Source: Firm-08 sp045541535 (GTDB lineage Bacteria; Bacillota; Clostridia; Oscillospirales; QAKW01). Taken from it: 53,983 nt of DNA. The notes beneath the pieces are model-generated. The model ran no database searches. It was not told the DNA's origin and saw nothing but the letters and a program-made list of their open reading frames with translations. Positions within the stretch are counted from its first letter, which is position 1. Every line of letters starts with the position of its first letter. The DNA lies in the NCBI GenBank assembly GCA_045541535.1, contig JAZQJG010000020.1, positions 1 to 53,983 on the forward strand. Direction: 5' to 3'. The translations under genes and the position numbers were made by a program. This document shows positions 8,335 to 17,083 of the stretch, in pieces.

Positions 8335-10374
8335 CTAAGGTTGGAGGTAGACGCCGCCGACCTGTTCGCCGACGTATTCACCCACCTCAAAATACTGATC
8401 AAAGATCTTTTTGGCGATGGGAGCGATGGAGTTACCGTGGGCGCCGTGCTCTACCACAACGCAGACAGCAATTTCGGGATCCTCAAAGGGAGCAAAGGCC
8501 ACGAAGATACCGTTGGCCGTTCCCTTGGAAACCGAGGCGGTACCGGTTTTACAGCCGATGTTAACGGGGTATCCTGCAAAGACGTTGGCGGCGGTACCTT
8601 CTGCGGCGGTAAGATACATTCCTTGCATTACCGCTTCCATATTTTCTTCGGTAATATCCAGCTCGCTGACGGCGCTGGGGGAGTTGACCAACACGTCGCG
8701 ACCGGTGGAGGATTCCTTGACGGATTTAACCAGATGGGTCTTGTAACGGGTGCCGCCGTTAACGATGGTGGCCAGATAGGTGGCCAATTGCACGGGGGTG
8801 AACAGATTGTCCGACTGACCGATGGAGGCCTGCAGGGTATCACCGTGATACCATTCGCCGCCCATCTTGGTACGGGTCTCGGGACCGGCCAGGGTACCGG
8901 AGGACTCGGAGAGCTCCAATCCCGTTTTGCTGCCCAGTCCCAATTGAATGCAATACTTGTTCAGGGCTTCAATGCCCAACTCGTCGGCGGTTTTGTAATA
9001 ATAGTAGTTACAGCTATCCCGCAACGCCTCGGAAACGTTAACGCTACCGTGGGTGGCGCCGTAATCGGTGTATCGCCAGCATTTGGGCTGATAGTCGGGA
9101 TATTTTTTGTAGATACCCTCATCCTTGATTTTGGTAGAAGGGGAGGCCACACCTTCCTGCAATACGGCAATGGAGGTGGCCATTTTAAAGGTAGAGCCGG
9201 GGGCATAGGTGCCGTTGAAGGCACGGTTGAAGAGGGGTTGATCCTCGTCCGCCAACAGCTCGTTGTAGTTTTGGGTATATTCTGCCAGATTGTAGGTGGG
9301 ATAGGAGGCGGAGGCCAATACCTCGCCGGTGTCCACCTGTACCACCACGGCGGCGCCGATGTTGGCATCTCTGGTGTCCTTGTAGCGCTGCAGATCCAAA
9401 ATCACGTCCCGCAGGGCGTTTTGTGTGGTGATCTGTAATTGCTTGTCAATGGTGAGGACCACGCTGTCACCTTGAATGGGCTGATTGATGACGTTGACGT
9501 TGAGTACCTCACCGGCGGCGTTGCGCTCAATCAAACGACTGCCGTCGGTGCCCTTGAGATAGCTTTCCATAGCCTTCTCAATGCCCTCTTTACCCACCAG
9601 ATCGTTCATTTTATAGCCCTGTTCCTTCAGGGTGGGGTATTCCTCTGCCCAGATCTTGCCGATGCGGCCCAATAAATGAGGGGCCACGGTGGGATCGGCA
9701 TATTCACGGTAAGCGGCGGTTTCCACGGTAACGCAGGGATATTCCACACTGCGCTCGCTGATGGCGATCACCGTTTCAATGGAAACGTCCTCCGCCAGAA
9801 TAAAGGGGTTGCTCATGGAAAATTCCCGCAATTCCATCTCATAGCGAACGCCGGCGATGGCTCGCTGTTGGGCGGGGGTATAGCTACCGATGATTTCGTA
9901 TTCCTCCACCAGTTCGTCCATAATGCGGGCGGCGGTGATCTCCTTTTCCTCCAACTCATACTTTTTGATCAAAGCGTTGAGGGCGGAGGATTTGCTGTCG
10001 GTGGAGCGATCCAGCGTAAAGGGCTCGGTAGCGGAGAGGGGGAGAGTGTCGTTGTGGGTCGCACCGTAGGCTTTCAACAGCTCCAATAGTTCCAAAATGG
10101 TTTGGTTTTGATCTTCTTGATCAAACAACGCCTTGGAAATGGTGACGTTGTAACCGTTGCGGTTGGTAATCAGCAGCTCACCGTTGCGGTCGTATACGTT
10201 GCCACGGGCGGCGGAAACCGTTTCGGTGGTGGAAATACGTTTTTCGGATAATTCTTTGTAATAGGCACCCTGACCGATCTGCAGATTGATCAGGGCAATG
10301 ATAAAGGTGATAAAGCTGGCGGCGATCACCACCAGAAAGAGGATGAAACGGGTGCGACTGTCTCTCAATTTCAC
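8335..10374 (-). CDS. mrdA: Penicillin-binding protein 2, elongasome transpeptidase
   Basis: 679-residue class B penicillin-binding protein that cross-links peptidoglycan during lateral growth with MreBCD and RodA. One N-terminal membrane helix (residues about 9-31) is followed by the PBP dimerisation region (ARGNVYDRNGELL near residue 57). The catalytic motifs are APGSTFK (active Ser), SCN (in DSCNYYYYKTADELG) and KTG (in CKTGTASVS), all in order. It overlaps mreD by 4 bases (ATGA), so translation is coupled. Its TAG stop is fused to the repeat array: the AG of the stop is part of the first hairpin stem. Confidence 0.95.
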   Translation of the reverse strand: MKLRDSRTRFILFLVVIAASFITFIIALINLQIGQGAYYKELSEKRISTTETVSAARGNVYDRNGELLITNRNGYNVTISKALFDQEDQNQTILELLELLKAYGATHNDTLPLSATEPFTLDRSTDSKSSALNALIKKYELEEKEITAARIMDELVEEYEIIGSYTPAQQRAIAGVRYEMELREFSMSNPFILAEDVSIETVIAISERSVEYPCVTVETAAYREYADPTVAPHLLGRIGKIWAEEYPTLKEQGYKMNDLVGKEGIEKAMESYLKGTDGSRLIERNAAGEVLNVNVINQPIQGDSVVLTIDKQLQITTQNALRDVILDLQRYKDTRDANIGAAVVVQVDTGEVLASASYPTYNLAEYTQNYNELLADEDQPLFNRAFNGTYAPGSTFKMATSIAVLQEGVASPSTKIKDEGIYKKYPDYQPKCWRYTDYGATHGSVNVSEALRDSCNYYYYKTADELGIEALNKYCIQLGLGSKTGLELSESSGTLAGPETRTKMGGEWYHGDTLQASIGQSDNLFTPVQLATYLATIVNGGTRYKTHLVKSVKESSTGRDVLVNSPSAVSELDITEENMEAVMQGMYLTAAEGTAANVFAGYPVNIGCKTGTASVSKGTANGIFVAFAPFEDPEIAVCVVVEHGAHGNSIAPIAKKIFDQYFEVGEYVGEQVGGVYLQP

Positions 10375-10889
10375 GGCAGGATCCCCCTTCGTTTCAAACT
10401 CAGATTATACCGGTATACCACGTAATAAACCACGTAGGCCCAGATACCGGTGAGGAAAAGCTTGGGTAACATAGTGTGCAACAGGGCGGATACAAAGTCG
10501 ATCTGCCCGTGAAGCAGGATATAAAAGAGATACTCCGCCACCAAAATCACCGCCATGGTCCCCAGAGAGATGCTGACGTAGCTGAGAAAGAGGGGGCGGA
10601 AGAGGGTTTGCAGACAAACTGCCACGAAAAAGGCCAGAAACATATAAAAAACGGCGCGCAAGCCCACACCGCCGCCGGCCAGCAGATCACTGAGAAAGCC
10701 GCAGATCAGGCCAAACCAGCCCGAAAACACTTCACTTTCCCTGAAACTGACAGCCAGCGCCAGCAACAGCATAAATTCCGGCGTGTGGCCCAAAACCCGT
10801 ACCGGAGAGGTGACGGCGGATTGGAGGATGCAAAAGAACAGCACCATCACACCGTACCCTATGCACTTGTAGCGTAACGCTCTTGCCAT
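10371..10889 (-). CDS. mreD: Rod shape-determining protein MreD
   Basis: 172-residue integral membrane protein with about five hydrophobic helices, no charged domain, and the typical motif GLICGFLSDLLAGGGVGLRA. Identity rests as much on gene order (mreB-mreC-mreD-mrdA) as on sequence, since MreD is poorly conserved. It starts 8 bases after mreC and overlaps mrdA by 4. Known: it works with MreC and the elongasome in the membrane. Confidence 0.9.
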   Translation of the reverse strand: MARALRYKCIGYGVMVLFFCILQSAVTSPVRVLGHTPEFMLLLALAVSFRESEVFSGWFGLICGFLSDLLAGGGVGLRAVFYMFLAFFVAVCLQTLFRPLFLSYVSISLGTMAVILVAEYLFYILLHGQIDFVSALLHTMLPKLFLTGIWAYVVYYVVYRYNLSLKRRGILP

Positions 10890-10897
10890 AAATACGA

Positions 10898-11737
10898 TTA
10901 TTCCTTGCCTTCAAAATTAGTAATGATAAATACGGTCTCTACTTCCTTGATGTTTACGGCGGGCTCGATGACGGCGTATTGAGAAAGACCGGAGGCCTCG
11001 CTCTTGATTTCCTTAATGCGGCCCACAAACAACCCGTCGGGGAAGATACCGCCGATGCCGCTGGTTTCCAGATTGTCGCCTACGGCCAGAGTGACGTCGT
11101 TTTTAAGATAACTGGCTTTGCACCGACCGTCGGGGGAGAGGGTGGTGTCTCCCTGTAAAACCGCCGCCTGACCGGAACGGGTCAGCACCACGCCGATCTC
11201 ACAGGTGGGATCCAGAATGGTGGTTACCTTGCACCAGGTAGAGCCAACTTCATTGATGTACCCCACGATGCCCTCGCCGGTGATCACCAGACTCTTGGGC
11301 TCAATGCCCTGCAGGGAGCCCTTGTCTAGGGTCATGGTCTGGGAATAGCCCCCCAGTTCTTTGCCGGTAACGTGGGCCAGGGCAAATTCCAGATCCTGCT
11401 GTTCCTGAGCCAGTCCGATGATGCCCCGCAGACTTTTGTTTTCCACAATATACTGCTCCGCATCCCGCAACTCGGCTTGCGCGTTTGCCAGCTCTTCTTT
11501 GATTTTTTTATTTTCTGCCAGCAGGTCCTCGTATTCGGTGAACACCTTGACAAAATCACCCGAAGCCTTGACCAGTCGGTTGGAGGCCTTTTGGATGGGG
11601 GTGATGACAGCGCCGACCACGTCCTCCAAAATGGTGACCCGACCATTGTCTGCCATACTGAGCAGCGAAAGCCCCAATAACAGTACGGCCACGATGCACA
11701 TACCGATAAAGGCTCTGGTTCTGAAAAAATTACCCAT
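10898..11737 (-). CDS. mreC: Rod shape-determining protein MreC
   Basis: 279 residues: a short cytoplasmic start, one transmembrane helix (about 10-28), a coiled coil (about 63-105, EYEDLLAENKKIKEELANAQ), then the beta-barrel domain with the conserved DKGSLQGIEPKSLVI and GDNLETSGIGGIFPDGLFVG motifs. Known: it sits outside the membrane and scaffolds PBP2. AAGGAT precedes the ATG. The gene lies 19 bases downstream of mreB. Confidence 0.95.
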   Translation of the reverse strand: MGNFFRTRAFIGMCIVAVLLLGLSLLSMADNGRVTILEDVVGAVITPIQKASNRLVKASGDFVKVFTEYEDLLAENKKIKEELANAQAELRDAEQYIVENKSLRGIIGLAQEQQDLEFALAHVTGKELGGYSQTMTLDKGSLQGIEPKSLVITGEGIVGYINEVGSTWCKVTTILDPTCEIGVVLTRSGQAAVLQGDTTLSPDGRCKASYLKNDVTLAVGDNLETSGIGGIFPDGLFVGRIKEIKSEASGLSQYAVIEPAVNIKEVETVFIITNFEGKE

Positions 11738-11756
11738 TGATTAACGATCCTTTGTT

Positions 11757-12800
11757 TTAGTTACTTAAAGATTCCCACAGATGGGGGTTGGACAGGGCGG
11801 CGCCGGTACCCAACGCCACGCAATCCAGCGGATGCTCGGCAATGTGAACGTTGATGCCGGTCTCCTTGGAGATCAGGGTATCCAGCCCGTGGATCATGGC
11901 GCCGCCACCGGTGAGGGTGATACCACGGTCAATGATGTCGGCGGCCAGTTCGGGGGGCGTTTCCTCCAGAGTCTCCTTTACGGCGGCGAGGATGGCATCA
12001 ATGGGCTCCTTCATTGCCTCACGGATCTGGGCGGAATTGACGATAATGTTTTTGGGAAGACCGGTGGCCAGATCTCTGCCGTGAATGGACATTTCGCCCT
12101 CACCCTTGTAGGGATGGGCACTGCCGATGGCCATTTTGATCTCCTCGGCGGTCTTTTCACCGATAAAGAGATTGAAGGTCTTTTTAATATAGTTGACGAT
12201 GGCGATATCCATAGCATCGCCGGCGATACGGACGGATTGGCTGGTAACGATACCGCCCATGGAAACCACGGCAACCTCACTGGTGCCGCCGCCGATGTCC
12301 ACCACCATACTGCCGGTGGGCTCGCTGACGGGGAGACCGGCGCCGATGGCGGCGGCCAGAGGCTCCTCAATGGAACGGACGTCCTTGGCACCGGTCTGAT
12401 AGGCGGATTCCTCCACGGCGCGGCGCTCAACGTCGGTAACACCGTAGGGAACGCAGATCAGGATACGGACCTTGTTAAATACGCCCTTGCCCATCGCCTT
12501 GCGCAGGAAATAGCGCAGCATAACGGCGGTGGAATCCAGATCGGCGATCACACCCTCCTTCAGAGGACGGATGGCCAAAATGCTGTCGGGGGTGCGGCCG
12601 ATCATCTTTTTGGCCTGAATACCCACGGCAATGGGTCTGCGGTCGTAGGCGTCCAGCGCTACCACACTGGGTTCCCGCAATACGATACCCTTGTTGTTTT
12701 TAAACACAATGGTGTTGGCGGTGCCCAGATCAATACCAATGTCGTTATAGGACATCAGCTTGCGCAGCCAACTCATTCCTTTTCTTTTATTAAAATTCAT
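11757..12800 (-). CDS. mreB: Cell-shape actin homologue MreB
   Basis: 347-residue actin-like ATPase that positions the lateral wall synthesis machinery. Nucleotide-binding motifs are present: phosphate 1 GIDLGTANTIVF (residues about 22-33), phosphate 2 VVDIGGGTSEVAVV, and adenosine motif LTGGGAMIHGL near the C-terminus. The start at 12800 has AGAAGGT 6 bases upstream; it gives about eight more residues (MNFNKRKG) than an internal Met at residue 9. It is embedded in the zapA-U32-mre operon. Confidence 0.96.
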   Translation of the reverse strand: MNFNKRKGMSWLRKLMSYNDIGIDLGTANTIVFKNNKGIVLREPSVVALDAYDRRPIAVGIQAKKMIGRTPDSILAIRPLKEGVIADLDSTAVMLRYFLRKAMGKGVFNKVRILICVPYGVTDVERRAVEESAYQTGAKDVRSIEEPLAAAIGAGLPVSEPTGSMVVDIGGGTSEVAVVSMGGIVTSQSVRIAGDAMDIAIVNYIKKTFNLFIGEKTAEEIKMAIGSAHPYKGEGEMSIHGRDLATGLPKNIIVNSAQIREAMKEPIDAILAAVKETLEETPPELAADIIDRGITLTGGGAMIHGLDTLISKETGINVHIAEHPLDCVALGTGAALSNPHLWESLSN

Positions 12801-12821
12801 AGCGGTACCTTCTCTTTCTGT

Positions 12822-14831
12822 CTATATCACGCCGCGCTTGTACAGGCCGGCGGTAAAATTGCCTTCCGGTTTTTGACCGAGGGCATATTTTTGCAATATT
12901 TCAGCCACTTTTGCAGGAGATTCGTCTGTAAAGCAAAACCGCTTGCATACATCGGGAAAGCCTTGCGTATCAACGGATTCCAGCAATAGGGGCAGGGAAT
13001 TGAATAGGGTGTTGCCGCAAAAGGGACGACACTGCAGCAAAAAGGTCTGCCCTTTGCGGTCGGTAAGGGTGTCAAAGCCCTTGTGACGGATGCAACGCCC
13101 TTTGTTTTTGATCACACAGTTTTTATATTGCATCAGGGGCAGTCTGCCGTACACGGTGAGGGTGGTGGGCATACTGCGCCTGAGATCCCGCAACTGGGGC
13201 AGGGAAAGCTCAAAGGATAGGGTGGCATTGTGCAACCCTAACTTTCTCACCTCGTCCAGCGACAGGGAATTGGTGATATTCAGGGCATAGTCACCCCACA
13301 CCTCAAAGCCTTTGGCTTTGGCGGGCAAAATATGACCCAAATTGCCCACCAGCACCCGACGGATGCCCTGCTTCCACAGGGAATCCAGCAATTCGGATAA
13401 CCGATCGGCGGGATAAAAATGATCAATATGCACCCCTCGGTTGTCCCCTTGATAGAGGGACAGATCCTCCGGCCGTAGCCATACTGCCGTAAAGACGCTG
13501 TGGTCCACCTGAGAAGCAAAGCTGTCAGGACTGTGATAGAGTACCTGGGTGCCGCCGATGTGAGGGGAAGGAGTGACGGCAACGTCAGCCGGATGGGTGG
13601 CAAGGGGGGTGACTTGCTCTCTTGCCTCGTCCAGGGCCTCGATCCCTCGGCGACGCATTTCGTTGATCTGCGCCACGGGGAGAAATATGGGGGCGTTGGT
13701 TTGCAGGGTACATCCTTGTAAGATATAGGGGGTGTCCTGCAGCTTGTCCAGCCGCTCCCGCAGTCCCTGCTCTTCCAACGGCTTGTTCTGGGCCGGTTGG
13801 GCGGCCTCTCCCGTCAGGGTGCAGGTGTGGGTCCCGTCGGAAAAGGTCCAACGGCAGGGAGCGTCGGTTGCGGCCTGCAGATCTACCCGTAGGTCAAAGC
13901 GCTTGACGGGCTTGCGTCGGGTGAGGTCGTGGACCGCCGCCTTATAATCCTGATAGGCGGTGGGGGTTTTGATGCCGAACATCTGCGGTCCTACGTGATT
14001 GGTCCAATAGCCGTCGGTAAAGCCCTCGCGGGAGAATAGATCCTCCAGCCGTTTTAGGGTGGCGGCATCGGGTGCTTTGCCCCGTAGGGCATCGGCAAAG
14101 GCGGCGGTGACACCGCCCACGTATTCGGGACTTTTCAGCCGTCCCTCAATTTTCAGGGAATGCACGCCCATTTTCCGTAACTCATCCAGATGGGTCAGCA
14201 GGGAAAGATCCTTCAGACTCAATGGATAGCCCCCTTCATAGGGCAGGCGGCAGGGCTGGGCGCAACGGCCCCGATTGCCGCTGTTGCGGCCCACCACGGC
14301 GGAAAAGTAGCAATGCCCGCTATAGCACATACACAGCGCTCCGTGGATAAACACTTCAATCTCCAGACGGGTGTTTTGCAGGATGTGGCTGATTTCCTCG
14401 GCAGAGAGCTCTCGGGCTACTACCACACGGGTAAAGCCCAAGGCCTCCAACAACTGCGCCCCTTCGGCATTGTAGATGCACATCTGGGTGGAGCCGTGGA
14501 GGGGGAGCGCGGGGGCAACGGAGCGCACCAGTCGGGCGGTGGCCAGATCCTGTACGATCACGCCGTCACAGCCCGTCTCGGCCAGAAAACGGATGCTTTG
14601 CTCCATTTCCGGTAATTGGCGGTCGGTGAGCAGGGTGTTGAGGGTGACGTAGACCTTGACTCCCATACGGGCGCATTGCCGATAGGCGGCGGCGTATTCC
14701 TCGGGGGAGAAATTATCCGCTCCGGCTCTGGCGGAAAAGCTCCGCAGACCCAGATACACCGCATCGGCACCGTTTTTCAGGGCGGCGGCCAGCGCTTCGG
14801 GGCCACCGGCAGGGGAAAGCAGTTCCGGCAT
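12822..14831 (-). CDS. U32 family peptidase / RlhA-like protein
   Basis: 669 residues. The U32 signature is intact (EVFIHGALCMCYSGHCYFS, residues about 159-177), with the downstream Cys pair GRCAQPC, and a C-terminal extension (DUF3656-like) with further cysteines including KNCVIKNKGRCIRH. Known: U32 proteins were named collagenase-like peptidases, but E. coli members (RlhA, TrhP) hydroxylate RNA, so an RNA-modifying role is as likely as proteolysis. The ATG at 14831 overlaps the zapA stop (TGATG). Its place between zapA and mreB recurs in Clostridia and suggests only co-transcription. Confidence 0.88.
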   Translation of the reverse strand: MPELLSPAGGPEALAAALKNGADAVYLGLRSFSARAGADNFSPEEYAAAYRQCARMGVKVYVTLNTLLTDRQLPEMEQSIRFLAETGCDGVIVQDLATARLVRSVAPALPLHGSTQMCIYNAEGAQLLEALGFTRVVVARELSAEEISHILQNTRLEIEVFIHGALCMCYSGHCYFSAVVGRNSGNRGRCAQPCRLPYEGGYPLSLKDLSLLTHLDELRKMGVHSLKIEGRLKSPEYVGGVTAAFADALRGKAPDAATLKRLEDLFSREGFTDGYWTNHVGPQMFGIKTPTAYQDYKAAVHDLTRRKPVKRFDLRVDLQAATDAPCRWTFSDGTHTCTLTGEAAQPAQNKPLEEQGLRERLDKLQDTPYILQGCTLQTNAPIFLPVAQINEMRRRGIEALDEAREQVTPLATHPADVAVTPSPHIGGTQVLYHSPDSFASQVDHSVFTAVWLRPEDLSLYQGDNRGVHIDHFYPADRLSELLDSLWKQGIRRVLVGNLGHILPAKAKGFEVWGDYALNITNSLSLDEVRKLGLHNATLSFELSLPQLRDLRRSMPTTLTVYGRLPLMQYKNCVIKNKGRCIRHKGFDTLTDRKGQTFLLQCRPFCGNTLFNSLPLLLESVDTQGFPDVCKRFCFTDESPAKVAEILQKYALGQKPEGNFTAGLYKRGVI

Positions 14832-15187
14832 CACAGCGTTTCCTGAGAGTCGTCCTGCTCGTATTTCTTCAGTTTCTTCTGCATCAGCATATTGGCCTTG
14901 CGCAGATCCTCGTTTTCCATTTTGAGCTCGGCGGTCTGCTCCAGATAGCAGCGGATCTCCTCTCTCATTCTGTCCAGAGTGTTCTTGTTTTTCTCATTTT
15001 CGTTGCACAGATCCATGCAGGTCAAAATGGCGGCCATGGGCAGGGTCATTTTGGAATTGGACTGCAGCAGGGAGCGGATGTGGGTATCCACGATGCCCGC
15101 CAGCTCCAGGGTATATTCTCTGGATTCGTCGGAAAGAATGACAGTTTCACTGCCGGCAATGGTGATGATGATCTTGTTTTTTGCCAT
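14831..15187 (-). CDS. zapA: Cell division protein ZapA
   Basis: 118-residue cytoplasmic protein that bundles FtsZ at the division ring. The N-terminal half has the ZapA pattern (KIIITIAGSETVILSDESREY, then the AGIVDTHIRSLLQSN helix); the rest is a long coiled coil rich in E, K, M and L, as expected for the dimer or tetramer stalk. AGGAGG lies 8 bases ahead of the ATG. It is the first gene of the cell-shape operon and has its own promoter. Confidence 0.92.
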   Translation of the reverse strand: MAKNKIIITIAGSETVILSDESREYTLELAGIVDTHIRSLLQSNSKMTLPMAAILTCMDLCNENEKNKNTLDRMREEIRCYLEQTAELKMENEDLRKANMLMQKKLKKYEQDDSQETL

Positions 15188-15255
15188 GGTGGCGTCCTCC
15201 TAATGTGTAAAGTGTTATCGCTTGTCACAGCGACGGCTTTAGAGTATATATATTT

Positions 15256-15284
15256 ATTATATATAATAATAAAAAATATTGCAA
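15256..15284 (-). promoter_or_regulatory. Promoter of the zapA-mre-mrdA operon
   Basis: On the minus strand: TTGCAA (15284-15279), 17-base spacer, TATAAT (15261-15256), about 70 bases ahead of zapA. No other convincing promoter was found down to mrdA, so this may drive the whole cluster. Confidence 0.65.
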
Positions 15285-15347
15285 GGAATTTACCCTTTTT
15301 TTATAAAAAAAGAAGCCCTTTGGGCGGCAAAGGACGGCAAAAAGGAG

Positions 15348-16259
15348 TTATTGTTTGTATCGGTTCATAAATTCGGTGACGGCGGCGCGGTACTTTTCCG
15401 GATTCTGCACCGCGGCGTAGGCGTGGGCACAGCCCTCAAAGAGGATCCGTTGCACCGGTCCGCCGTAATGGGTTTCAATTGCTTTGCTCATGCTGTCGGG
15501 AACGGTGGGATCGGCAGTGCCGTGGAGCAGAAGCAACGGCAGACGGGCCGCCGCCAGATCGGTGACGGAAATATCGGTGAAATGAAAGCCCGCCAGCAGG
15601 CGGCTCCAGATGCCGCAGAGATAGACGAAGGGCGGGCCGGGGAGGCCGGCCTTTTGCTTTATGCTGTAGCAAAACTGCTCTACGGGATCGCCGAAGGGAC
15701 AATCGGCAATGATGCCCCGCACTCTGTCGGGCAGTTGGGTCAGGGCGCTCATTACCACCGTGGCGCCACCCATGGAAACGCCGGAGAGAAATATGTTGCG
15801 GGGGGCAAATTGCTCCATAAGAAAGCTTGCCCAGCTTGCCACGTCTTCCTTTTCCAATATGCCGAAGGAGAGGTATTTTCCTTCGCTTTCCCCGTGGGCC
15901 CGTTGGTCGGGAATCAGCAGATTATAGCCTTGTTCATAGTAATATTTTACCATAGGACAGCATTCGTACAATCCTTCGGCGTGATACCCGTGCATCAAGA
16001 TCAGGGTGTCGTCACTGTGGGCGGAGAGGTACAGACCCCGTAAGGTCAGGCCGTCTTTGCTTGGGATGCTTACCTTCTGATAGGGTTGGGACAAAAACCA
16101 TTCCTTGCCCTCCGTAACGGCGGCCACCATATGGGGACGGGCGGCGGAATCGTGGGGGATAGGCGGCTTGCCCCGAGCAAAGCTCTTTTGAAAAATATAC
16201 AGGGAAATGGCCAAAAGTGAAAACAGAAATAACAGTAAAATACCGGCAAAAATTTTCAT
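15348..16259 (-). CDS. Membrane-anchored alpha/beta hydrolase
   Basis: 303 residues. An N-terminal membrane helix (about 5-23) leaves the catalytic domain outside the cell or at the membrane face. The alpha/beta-hydrolase core is complete: oxyanion segment LMHGYHAEG, nucleophile elbow GVSMGG, acid in HGTADPTVP and His in GCAHAYA. It is closest in style to serine aminopeptidase S33 / BAAT-like esterases; the substrate is unknown. Start 16259 is used because GAGGTG lies 4 bases upstream; a GTG at 16271 would place the ribosome site inside the gene. Confidence 0.85.
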   Translation of the reverse strand: MKIFAGILLLFLFSLLAISLYIFQKSFARGKPPIPHDSAARPHMVAAVTEGKEWFLSQPYQKVSIPSKDGLTLRGLYLSAHSDDTLILMHGYHAEGLYECCPMVKYYYEQGYNLLIPDQRAHGESEGKYLSFGILEKEDVASWASFLMEQFAPRNIFLSGVSMGGATVVMSALTQLPDRVRGIIADCPFGDPVEQFCYSIKQKAGLPGPPFVYLCGIWSRLLAGFHFTDISVTDLAAARLPLLLLHGTADPTVPDSMSKAIETHYGGPVQRILFEGCAHAYAAVQNPEKYRAAVTEFMNRYKQ

Positions 16260-16597
16260 AAAACACCTCACGGTTTTATGCTATCACATTGGGTGGAAAA
16301 ATGCAAGAAATCCGCAAAAAAAGACGGGAAAGCAAACACCTTGTCACCTTTAAGACGTTGTTTATCAAGGTTTTCAGCGTTTTTTGTGCAAAACTCTGTG
16401 GATAATGTGAAAAACTCACTCTTTTCCACGAAAGAAAACACCTTTACACCTCTTTGTCCCCAAAAGGTAAAAATTATGCAAAAAACGGTGATTTTCTCCT
16501 CCCGGCCACCACGGAAAATCGGTTGACAAGTACCGAGAAAAAGACTACAATAAATAGGATGATTTGTAACTGATTTTATACAAAAAGGAAGTTTGGT
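16260..16597. other. Intergenic region with a DnaA-box-like site
   Basis: 338 bases, no gene supported. It is AT-rich and contains TGTGGATAA at 16398-16406, a perfect DnaA box on the complementary strand, plus weaker matches (TTTTCCACG near 16422). One good box is not enough to call an origin, and no dnaA/dnaN/rpmH genes are near. The rest shows nothing beyond the promoter at 16523. Confidence 0.3.
16523..16551 (+). promoter_or_regulatory. Sigma-A promoter of the CYTH/transglutaminase pair
   Basis: TTGACA (16523-16528), 17-base spacer, TACAAT (16546-16551). A near-consensus promoter about 45 bases before the start codon. Confidence 0.8.
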
Positions 16598-17083
16598 ATG
16601 ACCCAACTGGAAACGGAAAGAAAATATATAATTCGCAAGCCTGCCTGTCTGGACCGACTGGCCTGCTGGCGGATGGAGCAGACCTATTTGCTGTGCGAAA
16701 CCGGCACCGAACGGGTGCGTTTGCGGGAGCAAAATGGTATAAAGGAATACTACTTTACACGCAAAGAGCGGCTTACCGCCGTTACCGCACGGGAAACCGA
16801 GCGCCGCCTGAGCGAGACGGAATATCTGGAACTGCTGCATCGGCGGGATCCTGCGCGGCGCACCGTGTACAAGACCCGTTATCTGTACCCCTACCAGGGG
16901 CAACTGTTTGAAATTGACGTGTATCCCTTCTGGCAGCGGCAATGTGTGATGGAGATCGAGCTGGAAGGGGAGGCGCAGGAGGTGCGTTTTCCTCCGGATA
17001 TTGAGATCATCCGGGAGGTAACGGAGGATTACCGCTATAAAAACGCACGTCTTGCGGCGGAGATACCGGAGGAACTGATATGA
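16598..17083 (+). CDS. CYTH-domain protein (triphosphate-binding)
   Basis: 161 residues forming one CYTH domain. The diagnostic ExExK motif is at the N-terminus (ETERKY, residues 5-10), followed by alternating charged strands (ERVRLREQ, EYYFTRKER, FEIDVYPF, VMEIELEGE) that line the triphosphate tunnel. Known activities in the family are inorganic triphosphatase, thiamine triphosphatase and class IV adenylate cyclase; the sequence does not decide between them, and small Firmicute members are most often triphosphatases. It overlaps the next gene by 4 bases. Confidence 0.85.
   Translation: MTQLETERKYIIRKPACLDRLACWRMEQTYLLCETGTERVRLREQNGIKEYYFTRKERLTAVTARETERRLSETEYLELLHRRDPARRTVYKTRYLYPYQGQLFEIDVYPFWQRQCVMEIELEGEAQEVRFPPDIEIIREVTEDYRYKNARLAAEIPEELI

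Noticed and set aside
8185..9438. 417-codon plus-strand frame beginning in the tandem repeats
   Set aside because: It is antisense to mrdA, and its first part is just the 87-base repeat, whose period keeps any frame open.
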